Part shown: one piece after another, positions 43,621 to 54,566 of the stretch
Position numbering within the stretch: the stretch's first letter is position 1
Layout of the letters: each line of letters opens with the position of its first letter
Source: Serinus canaria
Lineage: Eukaryota > Chordata > Aves > Passeriformes > Fringillidae
NCBI RefSeq assembly: GCF_022539315.1
Contig: NC_066337.1
Coordinates: 3,119,234 to 3,183,233 of the forward strand
DNA: 64,000 nucleotides
Reading direction: 5' to 3'
Translations under genes and position numbers: made by a program
The notes under the pieces: model-generated
Seen by the model: only the letters and a program-made list of their open reading frames with translations
The model's database searches: none
Told to the model about the DNA's origin: nothing

Positions 43621-46278
43621 CTGTAGAAAGCTGCCTGGTGACAGGGGTATAGTTTAAAAGGAAGCACGCAGCCGGCACATACAATACAATTCCCTTCCAC
43701 ACCACGTCCTTTATGGAAATGCACAATGCACCGTGCTTACAGCCTGAAACACAGCAAGTGCTCTGATCAGCACAGAGGAAGGGAGAGGGAAGGCAGCAGG
43801 AGAGCTGGGGACAGCCTTGTGCATCATGGCACTGCCATGGGGTCCAACCCACAGCAGGCACAAGTTGGAACCCTACAAATCCCCACTGGATCCAGATCTC
43901 ACCACGGTACCAAACACAACCCCAAGATGCTGCCCACACCAAAGCCCCAGCAGCCCAAAGCACACCCTGTTAGTCTCAAACACTCCCCTGATCCTGTTTT
44001 TGCAGACAGCCTGGCAGGAAGGAGGGGCAGAAAGGTTTCAGCAGGGCTGGGATGTGGGGCAGCCCTGCCAGGGAGATCCAAGGAGATCCCAGTGGCAGCA
44101 GAGGTTGGCAGGCAAGGAAGAACAGGGAGAAGTGATTGCTCCAGCAAGAAAGAGCCTGTAAGCAGAGAGTTAAGATGATAAAGCAACATTAAGGTGTTGG
44201 CTGTATGTTGCAGTTTCAAGGCTGGTTTTAAGGGCAGGGGCTCAATAGAAGCAAAAAGCATTTAATTAAGGTGTTCAGAAACACCAACTGACCTAAGGTG
44301 CTTTCACAGTACTTCCAGCAACTACCAAGCAGGAGTGTTTAAAGGTAAAGTACAGTGCAGAGAGAGGAATCTCCTTTAGGCACCCAGGGCTGGTACCAAA
44401 CTGTAAATAATCTCACATAAGCATGTTCTTGGCATGGTACTGGCTCCTGATGAGGCAGAGCTCACCTGCAAAGGAGCAAGGCTGCAGCCAGCACACCTCT
44501 GTGAGGACAGGGGCAGCCTGCCAGCTGACAAACCTGCTCCTTAGCTCCTGCTGAGCAGAGAAACAGCCCTGGGGGCAGAGCCCAAACCACCACATCCCGC
44601 CAGGCAGAGAGAAGGGAAGAAATACAGCTGTCCACAGCCTTTCTACCACTCTAGTGAACAAAATAACAACCTCTCCGTGCTGGATTCTGGCTAGCCAGTT
44701 TTTTCTCCCCCTTCCCTGATGCTGTCGTGCTGTGGATGGACCCAGTTGGCTCCATCAATGCTCATCCTCTGCCTCCAGCACCTCACCCAACACCCAGGGC
44801 ACAGCTGAGGGTGCTAAAAGTGTAGACAGATGACACAGAGCTCGATTTGAGCATCACTAACAAAAGCCACCACGAGGCAAAGCTCATCTGGAGCTGTCCA
44901 GGCCAGGAGGACTCCCTCTTCTGCTCCTTCAGCACAAAGCCACAAATAGTTCAGGCCCTTGCTCTCCTTTGAGCTTGTGGAAGTGACTAATTGTATTTTG
45001 AGAGAGAAGCAAATCATCGCTCGGATCATCTGCAGCAACTCCAATAATAGCTGATTTCCCTGCAATGATCTGCCACGCAGCTCTCAGGCTGCTGCCTAAG
45101 CCTCATTAGGCAGCAAATGCTGTGCAAAGGCTCTGTGAGGTCAGAGTCCAAGGTTGTGCCCTGCCAGACCACGGCTACCTCCTCCAGCCACAGCAGCAGC
45201 CCCTAAAACCACTGAATTGTCAGGAAATGGGGCCTGTTTGCAGCCAGGAGAAGCCTTACACAAACATCTCAGCTGCTCAAATCCAGTGCACCAGGAGCAG
45301 GAGGATAACAGCTCTCCAAAAAGTCCTCCTGGCTGCTGAAGAGGTGACTGATGTGCAGCTTGGGAGGCTGGAAATGGAGCATTCTGTGGTGGCTGTAAGG
45401 TCGTGGCCTCAGCTGCTGATTCTCCCCCAAGCAGCAGAGTTTGGGGGGTGCATTGCCAGAACCTCAAGGACAGCAGCCCCTGATCCTTGGTGATCTTTCC
45501 AAGCTTTTATCCCCACCCTTGGGCATACTCAGGCACTGCTGACCAGTTTGAGAACCAGGCAGGGGATTCCTAAGGAAATCAAAGGTTGAGCAGGGAGGAA
45601 CTCAGTCCTGACTCCTGTCCCATTGCTGCAGAGCAGCCCCAAGCCCAGGGATGCTGCTCCAGCCTGAGGGACTTCTCTGAGTGACACTGCAGGAAAAACC
45701 CTCTGGATATTACACCTCTACCTGGCACCCCAGGGTTTGCAAGGTATCCTTGTCCTCCCCCATCCCCTGACCAGACACAGGAGGAACCAGACCTGTTTTT
45801 AAGCCTGCATCACTCCCCTGCAGCGAGAGCAGCCCAAGGTTTTTAAACATTCAACACCTCCTGGCCAGCCTGCCCTGCACTACAGAGCTGCTCAGATCAA
45901 AAGATCTTCAGCTCAGAAGATTAAAAGGCTGCAGGGATGGGTAAGAGGATGCAGAGCTCTTCACCTCGAGGTGGCTGGCCCTGTTTCTAGGTCAGGAACA
46001 AGCACAAAACCTGTCTCTGCTGCAGCAGAGGAAGCAGCCAGCTTGTCTTCTGCTCCTGGCTGTCAGCTGTCCCTTTCTGGGGGACAAACAGGAGCTGGGC
46101 TGGCACCACTTCAGCACATAGACACCCTCAGGGACCCCAGATGGGCTGAGGACACCCTGTTGTGTAGCCATGAGGAGGTGACTGGTGAACAGGGGATATT
46201 TTGGAGGGGATGACTCAAAGCCCACACCTGGGGCCAACAGGGATGTCCCTGCATGGTGCAGGAGCACTCTTCATGCAC
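43621..46278. other. Unique non-coding sequence
   Basis: No gene or repeat recognised. Around 44980-45075 (GTGACTAATTGTATTTTGAG, AATCATCGCTCGGATCATC, CAATAATAGC) is a small candidate regulatory patch. Antiparallel frames at 43532-44261 (up to 150 codons) have no domain. Confidence 0.5.
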
Positions 46279-46933
46279 TGTTGGGGAAGATGAAACAGGA
46301 AAGCCTTATAAATATGATTGCCTCGAAAAAGATTTTGAGAATATGGAAACTATAAGCAAGACTGAAATGAAAGCAAGCTTTGTGATACCAAGCCTTAGTT
46401 ACTGAACAACTGGAAAACAATGGCATGGCTGGCTGAAGGTAATCCCCTTTTGATGAAACAATACCCATGCTTGCAGGCAGCTCCAAGGGGCAGAGCAGAC
46501 CCTGCTGGCCTGGCAGAGGGGCCCAAAGAGGAGTTTTTAGGGTTTAAAATGGAACCCAGGTTGGTGATGTAATGATTCTTATAGGCTGTATGTAAATGCT
46601 GTAGGATTTGTATCTTGTACTAGATTGGTTAGTGATAATTAGAATATTCAGCACAGAAGAAGATTTATTGTATTGTAATGAGAACTTCACTCTCTTTTTT
46701 CCTCTTGCTTTCATTCTTCTCTCTCTCCCTGGGGCTCCTCTTTGGGGCTGCTCTGAGCTGTGGCTGGCAGCTCCCAGCAGGGTTCTGCACCCAGGCCCTT
46801 TGCAATAAACCCCAAATTCCATGACCTGGCTTCAGAGATCTCTCGTCTCTGTCCGTCCCACTGTCGCTCCTACCGTGACCCTCTGGGAAGAAGTGCAGCA
46901 CGCTCAATTCACACCTCGGCTCCCTCCCCAACA
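46279..46933 (+). mobile_element. Solo LTR of an endogenous retrovirus
   Basis: A 655-bp unit begins TGTTGGGGAAG and ends TCCCTCCCCAACA, so its ends are an 8-bp perfect inverted repeat (TGTTGGGG/CCCCAACA) with the canonical TG...CA. It holds a polyadenylation signal AATAAA at 46804-46809 after a TC-rich stretch, and about 125 bp after the signal in a U5-like position. No primer-binding-site-like sequence or gag/pol frame follows, so it is a solo LTR. Possible target duplication is GCAC/GCTC with one mismatch, which is weak. Its AT-rich left half and this general plan resemble LTRs known from songbirds; the family name is uncertain. The 196-codon minus-strand frame over it is fortuitous. Confidence 0.8.
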
Positions 46934-47985
46934 GCTCGCGAGCCCGGAATTCTTGGCTGGGCTGGCAATCTGGCACTTTCTGCCAGTGTCGACCGCACGT
47001 TTGGGGAGCGGCGTTAAAAATATCCTGTGTGCCCGCACCCTCCCCATGCCGCCTCCCACGGGCACGCTCGGCTGTGCCCCCTTGGCTCAGGGAGTGCTGC
47101 AATGCAGGCGGTGGCCTCCCCTCAGGTCTGCAAGGACAGGTGGGCAACAGATGGAAGGAGCTCTTCATCCCTTTCTCTGTTTTTAACCCCACTGCATGCA
47201 GCTGGGGAGGTGCTGTTGAGGAAAACCGCGGTGCTTTCAAGAAAGCCGCCCTCAAGCCGTGGTTGTGGCGCTCTGGGGTGTGTTTAATTCACAGAACAGG
47301 GGAGCAGGACTGTGTCTGTAGGCTGGATCCAACAGCCTGGGCTCGGTATAGTGTGGATGAGGAAGGACTTTTAAGAATTCTGGGGAGGTTCTCATCATCT
47401 TGGGGATGAGTCATCTGTTGTCACAAGGATGATATCATAGTTACTATGTCCTGTACCAAATGTTTCTGTTGCATGGTGGTTAAATCATCATCTCAATCCC
47501 CCTGAGTTTGCCAAGCATAGGACAATTCCTTCAGGAGCTGATTAAAGTCACCTTCAAAATTGAAGGGTAAGAGCCTGGAGAGAGCTCTAAGTTGTTCAGA
47601 TTTTGCTCAAATGGGAAGATCTCCTAAAACCCCAGCAAGCATCACCTCAGGAAGTTCTTGCCTTTTAAAAGGTGGCCAGGCAAGCAAATCCTCCAGTTTC
47701 CCACCACCACCAGAGAGGTGCAAAGAGTGAGCAGTAACTCTTCAGTCCCTCATATTTCCTTAGTGACTATGGAGAAACTTGGGCACCTACCATAGCTGCA
47801 TTTTTATGGAGCTAACAACAGGTGCCATGACGTAACTCTGTCCCCAGAGAAACCATGTTTGTAAAGAGGTTCTCCAAAGGGTGCATTTATAACCATGACT
47901 TTGACACCCGCCTGAAAGTTGCAAGAAGTAATTTATGAGGCAGGGGGGAAAACAGTTTGACTGGGCTCAAGGCTGCTGAGCTGCA
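46934..47985. other. Unique non-coding sequence
   Basis: No gene recognised. It begins with a GC-rich, CpG-bearing segment (46934-47100: GCTCGCGAGCCCGG, GTCGACCGCACG, GAGCGGCG, TGCCGCCTCCCACGGG) directly after the LTR. That segment may be retained retroviral-flank or independent CpG sequence. The remainder is ordinary. Confidence 0.45.
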
Positions 47986-48430
47986 GCAGATGGCTCCTGC
48001 AAGAGTGGGGAAGGAGGAGAGACATCTCTACGCAGTTACGAAAGGTTGCCTCCTCTTCTTAGTCTGCTCTTCCCCACACTCCTCCTCCCTGAGACAGAGA
48101 AGATGCGGGAAATATGCCGGTGAATCCCACACAAGGCGCTACTCAACTGACTTCTCCAAGTTCTCTCACTCCCATCCAATTTATCCAAACTTTGCAGGCA
48201 AACTGTGGCCTGCTGAGAGGGAAACTTGGTTGCCTCATCAGCGTTCGCATCACGTCAGCCTTGCCTTGCTTCACCTCGGCAAGGGCTCGCCACGTTCTTT
48301 CAGAGACCTCACGCAGCTCGGCAGCGCGAGGTGAAACCAAGAGGCTCCGAAGCAGCATGGATCAAACCCAACAGAAATATTTGTACCAGGCTCTGTGAAG
48401 TGAGACCGCCAAGCTTCTCACGGCTTTAAT
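47986..48430. promoter_or_regulatory. Candidate conserved non-coding element, CpG-bearing
   Basis: Repeat-free block with CpGs in CTACGCAGTTACGAAAGG, GATGCGGG, TATGCCGGTG, AAGGCGCTACTC, AGCGTTCGCATCACGTCAGC, CTCGGCAAGGGCTCGCCACG and CTCACGCAGCTCGGCAGCGC. CATCACGTCA resembles a CRE/ATF site. Coding frames of up to 125 codons exist in two plus phases with no recognised product. Enhancer or promoter function is an inference. Confidence 0.36.
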
Positions 48431-51350
48431 TATGGCTGGCAACCTTCCACGGTGTTAATAAAACCGGTGGTTCTGTGGCACCTTTCCTCCCACAGGTCCC
48501 CGAAGTCACAGCCCTGTGCAGACGTGGTGGGAGCGTGTCCGCCGAGGGTGTTGGGGTGCAGCCACTTGTGGAGTGTGATGCTCCAGCTTCCAGCTCCCAA
48601 GGCAGCCAGCAAGGCTGGCCATGCTCCATCCTGCTCCTGCTTTGCAGGGATACACGGTGGGACCAGCTCCGTTATCCCTGTGCTGACACGCAGCACCAAG
48701 CCTGTCTGAGCCAGCTCAAAGCAGAAGGTAAAGGCTGGAACTGGAAAACGAGCAGCATATTCCCAATCTGATCTCCTGACTCGGGTTCTTCAGTGGTTTG
48801 TTTTTCATGCCATTTATCTTTCCACTTTCCAGTTTTCCTAAGTGCCTTTTTCTCTTTTATAGAGAAAACTGTTTCCCCCTCAGACTGCCTGTTCTCTGCA
48901 CTGCCCTGCCTGCTATTGGGAAGTGATCAGTGACAAGGGGGCTCAGTAACCCCCACTTTCCCCTACACTGAAGCTTTTCCCAGTACCAACAAGCTCCAAA
49001 ATGGGACCAGGAAAAAAATATAAGCAATGACCCCTACATGCCTTATTTCAAGGTCACCTGCAGCCACATTACATCTTTTACCCAGGTGTCTTCCTGGCAG
49101 CCAAAGCCTCATTTAGGCCACAGATCAGCCTTTCCAGGAAGGAAACAACTTCCTCAACAGCAGAGAAACAGATTTATCCATTTGGAAAAAGGGCGCCTTG
49201 TCAAACACATAAAACAAAGGCTCCATACACTACGACTGACGGAGGCACAGCGGGCGAGATGAGCGGAATCCCACAAAACATCATTTAGAGGTATAAAATA
49301 TTCACCATAAATTGCAAGGCCACTCGGGACCTGGCATTCAAAGAGCAAAGGAGAAAGCAGAGCCTCAGCAATGACATTTGGCTCCTGAGCTCAACTTTCT
49401 CCCAAAGCCCTGAGGGGAAATGAGAAGCCGGACACTCCGGCAGGAAAGATTTACCTCCCATCCCAGGCTTTTAATCAGCATCTCCCCCAGTATTTCACCA
49501 GGAGTATTAATACCTTTAACCCTGTTTTACTAGGCAGAAGGAGAAATAAAAGATGTTTTAGAGAACAGCTGCCTCTCACACATCCCAATCTGGATCTCCT
49601 GCCATTAGGCAACACTTTCAAGAGATAAGGATAAATCAGAGATGAGGAGGCAGAAAACTTCCACGGAGTCCCAAAGGAAAGAATCAAGGAAATATTTTTT
49701 TATGGGTGGGGAAGCTGCCGTGTATTTATGAGGTTGCTTTAATAGGGAGATGAGTCCAGTGTTTGATAGCAGGGATGGTGCCAGGTGGCTGCACCCCCTG
49801 AGCTGAAGGTGACCAACACCCAGCCACCCAGCAGGGTCCTTCCCAGGCTGTGTTTGCCTGGCACTGGCACTGGGGAAGGGGGACACTTCATCCATCACTC
49901 AGCATATAAAAACTCCTCAGCTGCTTTCTGACATCTTTCTTCGCTATTTTCTTTCTTTCTTTGTTTCCTACCACACACCCAAATTTCCCTCAGAAGGTGA
50001 ACACTTCCCATGGAAATTTCACTTTTGATGAAAACCCAAGTTTCTGTCAAAAAACAACCCTGATTCCCCTGAAAAATTTTCCACTAACTCTAGGAAGTAA
50101 CAATAACACTTAGATCTGAACCACCCCTGGCTTGGTTTTGTTGTTTGCAAACGCTGCTGGAGGCTTTGCCCACCTGTAGTTATTATTTCATTGCTTTGTT
50201 CCTGGCTGTCAAACTTCATCTCTTTTTTTTTTTTTAACCTTAACACCATATGCTTCCTAATGAAAAACGTCTCCATATTCACACCTGAAATTAGAGTCTT
50301 GTGTCAGCGCTCTTTCACAGAGCCCTTATGGAATTTCACTCCAAGGCTTGAGGAAAATGAAAAGGCGAGAGAAAAGCCTTAAAGAAGAGAGAAAGGACCC
50401 TCTTTTTACTCAGCTCCCCATGACTGTGCAGCAGAAGACACCTTTCACTGGAGGTCTGGGCTTAGCTTTATGGAAAATTCAGATTTCGAAAAGGGGGGAA
50501 GAAAACGGTTGGGGCATCACTCACTGCATCCGTGAGAACCACCTGGGCTGTTCCTTCGGAATGGAGGGTGGGAAGGCTGGCAAGGCTGCCTGCTCTGAGC
50601 TGAGGAACAATTTAGCTGTAAAAAGGTGCCCAAGAGCCTCTCTTTCTTCCCTATTTTTGGAGGTGACCTTGCTGTTTGATAAGATTTGCCAACGATATTT
50701 GATTTACTGCTTCCCTTTGTTGTTCTGGAGGGTTCAAAAGCACCCCGCAGCCCTGGCAGGTAAATCCAGGTAAAGCTCCTGCAATGGGAATGGTGTCCCC
50801 ACGGGCAGCTCTCCCTGGGGTTCCACACACACAGCATCCCAAAAAGCCCTGCAAGTTCCCCCTGAGCAACACCCAGGTGGAGGCAGGGCAACACCACAGC
50901 TCGACAGCTCAACCCACTCTGCAGCACGCGATGTCCTCAACACCACCGCGGATTCACGCCAAGGACAGGAAGTTTCAGAAGTTTCCAAGGAAACCTGACA
51001 TGCTTTTTGCAGGAGAACTTGAAAAAGCAGACAGCACACTGCTTGCAGTCAGGGCTCAAAGAGCCTGCACGGCTGGAAAATTGCTGTTTATTTTATTTCT
51101 CATCTGCAGCCCCGGACAGCTGAGCAGGATGTGGTGGGGGAGAGGCTGTGGATGCTCTGGATCCCAGCTTGGCACCTCGTGGCACAGGGTCAGAAACACG
51201 CTCTCCATCAAGCTGTGCTTGGCCTTGAGTCATCTCCACAGCCCCTGCTCCTGCCAGGCCGGGCTGTCAGCGAGGCTTTCACTTTACTCCCAGCAACCAC
51301 TTAATGAGCCTGTGCACGGCGTGTTTAATTACACCGTGCTCTGCATGTTT
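48431..51350. other. Unique non-coding sequence
   Basis: No gene or repeat family recognised. Simple runs are TTTTCTTTCTTTCTTTG at 49947-49963 and T13 at 50223-50235. The 205-codon plus-strand frame at 50784-51401 has no domain and overlaps minus-strand frames. Confidence 0.5.
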
Positions 51351-54300
51351 GTCATTCCTGAATCCCAGAAAACTCAGCAGAGCTGGAAGGGGCTGGCATG
51401 ACCTGCAGGCACCCAGAGCTCCAGAAGGTGCACCCAGCTCAAGCACCCTAATTGTTTTCAGCACCTCAATGTGGCCCCAAAAATACTCTGCAAAGGAGGG
51501 CCCAGCGTTTCCCCTGTTCTGTGCCAGCAGCAGGGCCAGTTACTGCACCTGCTCTTCCCTGAGGGAAAGATGTAATCCCAAGAATTAACAGAAAACACCA
51601 TGAGGATTATTAGGATTGCATCCTCCCAGTCCCCAAAGCCAGCAGGCAGTGTTGAGACAGCGATGCTGGGAGGGAAGAACAGCAGCTTGACAGCAGAGCT
51701 CCTGGATGCAAGACAGAAAAGTGAATTGCTGCAGAGGAATTTCTGGAGGTATTTAAGTCCTGGATGAGGTCCTGCGAGAAATGTTTCTGTTTTGATGAGG
51801 AGGATGTGCAAGGTGGGGAGCTATTATGGTTTTCTCACATGGATTTCAAAGCCTCTGCAGAGGTCAGCGAGCAGCGATGGGAGCGATTCGCGCAGCCCCC
51901 GCGGGGCACGGGCTCTCTTCGCTTCCCACCACCACACTTCCACCAACAGCCCACGAGGACTTCTGGCAAAAACTGCCACTGTGCTGTCAGGGATAGAGAA
52001 AGAACAGGTTGAAAATGCATTTTGTTTATGTGTGGGCAGATAGACTAGGGAAAACATTTATTTAAGGCGTTGGGAGGGGTTTTGAGCCCCTTTTCCCCTC
52101 CTTCATCCTCTTAGCAGTGACCAGGAGTTTTCCTTCCCAGCTTATCCCTTGATAAGAAGTCAAATTGAGTTTTTGCTTCCCCTCTCAACACCTAAAGACT
52201 TGAGACCTGGGTGCAGACCAAAAGAACAGGGTTTTGCACCCCCTCAGTTTTAGGCACAGGGCTCTCCAGCCCTGCTGGGGCTGCACCTGCCCAAGCTGCT
52301 CTAGAGGCAAACAGGAAGAAAGGATAGAGCGAGAAAAAGTAAAAAAAAAAAGGAAAAACCCAGGAGAAAGACTGAAAATTGGATCCATTTATTTTACTTC
52401 AACCTTCCCCAACAGCTGCTGGTTATTTACCATTATCTCTCCTTGCAGTGTTGGTGTTGAGCTGAACTCCCCTCCTTAGGCTGCTGACAGTCCATGATTA
52501 CCAAGGAGCACAGCAATTCCTGCAAACCTGCCCGAGGAAGACCCTCTGTGCCAGAAACAACCAGCCCCCCTTGAGGGGGAATGGGGTGAAGGGGGACAAG
52601 AGAGCCACAGAACCTGCTGAGATCAGGCCAGGCACACAGAGATTATTTTTCTCCCTGGGACCCAGCAAGGATCCCCTGAGATGCTGCTGCTCCCGCCTTG
52701 CACCCATGAGTACAAATTTGGAGGTGCCATGCATAAATTTTCCCCCTCAGCAGGATCCTTGCCAAGGCAGAGCTGTCTCTCTGCTGCACACCACAGGGAT
52801 GAGGACAGTGTTAGGTAAAGGACAGTGCCTTTGTCACCCTATTTGCCCAGGACACAATTTGTTTGGCCTGCATGGGAGGGGGTACACGGAGCATCTTGTG
52901 TTTTATAGAAATATTTTGTCCCTTGGGAAGGGCTTTAACCAGCTTGTAACTCCAAGCATGGATGAGCACTGGAAATGACCCACTGCACAATTCACCTGAG
53001 ATTGCCTAGGCAGCTTTCAGCAGCAGGACAAGGAGCTTCACTGTCCACTCCAAGGTCCCAGGGTCACACAGAATGTTTCCCAATCCATTCCCAAAGAAAC
53101 ACCCCTCCTGCTGAGATGAAAAGAGAGGGAGCTTGGATGGGTGCAGAAATGAGCCCATCACTTCCCCCTCTCTGTGCCAGAGGCAGGGGACGCTGCTCAG
53201 CACAAATAACTCATGCTGAGAGTGACCCCTGCCCCCAGAGCTGAAACACAGGCATGGGGAAATCAAGCCTGACCAGATGAGGTCAGGGGAGCCAAGACCA
53301 TGGGCTGCTGCTGGGTCTGCCTCGGCTTGGTCTTGTTTTTCAAGCAATCCCTGGCCTCTGCCTCAAAGTCAACAAAAAACTCCTAAAGCCAGGATTTTCC
53401 CTTGGTGAGAGGCCAGCTGGGGATGTCCTAGACCTTAAAATAAATATCCTGAGCCCCCTCACCCCTGCAACTCCCTTGAGCCCCCTCTCCTGCATCCTTA
53501 GAGGGTACATTGGCTCCAGCATCCTCCCATCTGGCTCAGGGAGGTCAATGCTCTGTCACCCTTCAACCCATCCCCACCAAACAGAGGGCTCTGGAGGGAG
53601 CTGCGGGTGTCTTCCTAGATTTATGGCCTCTTTATTTATTTGTATTGATTTTTAAAAACGCTTTTGAAAGGAATAAAAAAAAAAAAGGCAGAATGACTCT
53701 GCTGATCCCTGGAGGCCTGGCAGTGATTAGTGCTTAATGCATCTGCGGCTGCTCCCTGCACCTGGGGACACCCAGCACAGTGCAGGCACCCAAACTGGGA
53801 CAGAAACACCCTTGTCCAGCTTTCTGGAGGGGAGAGGCCAGCATGGGACAGTCCCCATCCCATGGATGGCAGGGTGCTGCCACCAGTGGGTCCTGCAGCA
53901 GCTCCCAGCTTTCCTAGTGGTTCCTGAAAGCCCCTCAGAAATGTCTCCCTTAAGAGCAGAGCTCACGGGTTATGGCAGCCCTGCTGTGGCTCAGAGTAAG
54001 TCGTTGCAATGATTAATTACCCTCCCTTCAAAAATCGGACACTGCTTCTACTGTAAATGAGTCCAGCTTCACCTTCCAGCACTGGATCCTGACACTCTCT
54101 TTGCTGCTAGATTAAAAACCTGTCCATTTGCAGCAGCATCTCCCCCACAGAGAAATATGCAGACCACAACAAAATCACCTCTTAACCTCCCTTTGATAAA
54201 CTAACCAGGCAGAGATGCTTCCCTCACACTCCAGAGTGAGCCTTACATGCCTTAATTTACCCACATGTTTTGTTTTCAACTTTCTGCATTGGCTTTTTCC

Positions 54301-54478
54301 CCATCTTCTTTTGAAAAATGCTCCCTTGGAGATGCACAGAGCCCTGTTAAAAAGGTTCTGCTTGTACATGTAATGCCACCTCCAAACACTGGTTATTCCT
54401 CACGAGTTCCCAGAGACATTTCTTGCCCAAAGGAGTTCATATTTACATTGAAGGAGTGACATGAACTGAGAGAAAATA
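51351..54478. other. Unique non-coding sequence
   Basis: No gene recognised. Positions 51355-51400 (CCTGAATCCCAGAAAACTCA, GCAGAGCTGGAAGGGGC) vaguely recall a CR1 3' end but are too short to call. A11-type runs lie at about 52341-52351, and A12 at 53675-53686. Confidence 0.5.
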
Positions 54479-54566
54479 AGGATTATTATCCCTGTTGTCT
54501 AGATGAAGGAATCAAAGCATGGAGATGAAGAGATTTCCCTACAGCCACGGGGAGTTGAGGAGCTGC
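54479..54566 (+). repeat. MIR-like SINE fragment
   Basis: AGGATTATTATCCCTGTTGT, CTAGATGAAGGAATCAAAGC, ATGGAGATGAAGAGATTTCC and CTACAGCCACGGGGAG follow the order of a MIR core ('attattatccc.ttttacagatgaagaaactga.gcatggagaggt...ttcccacagccac'). The segment near 54730-54770 (AAGCTCCTCAGGGTCAGGGG) may be a further old amniote SINE tail. It is diverged. Confidence 0.55.

Noticed and set aside
46665..47255. 196-codon minus-strand open frame
   Set aside because: It crosses the right end of the LTR and runs antisense to it, so it is not a retroviral gene and not a host gene.
50784..51401. 205-codon plus-strand open frame
   Set aside because: No domain or family resemblance, and minus-strand frames overlap it. 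Single-exon novel genes of this size are rare in birds.
51355..51450. Additional CR1 3' end
   Set aside because: Only a loose resemblance over about 40 bp; the following sequence does not continue in CR1 order.
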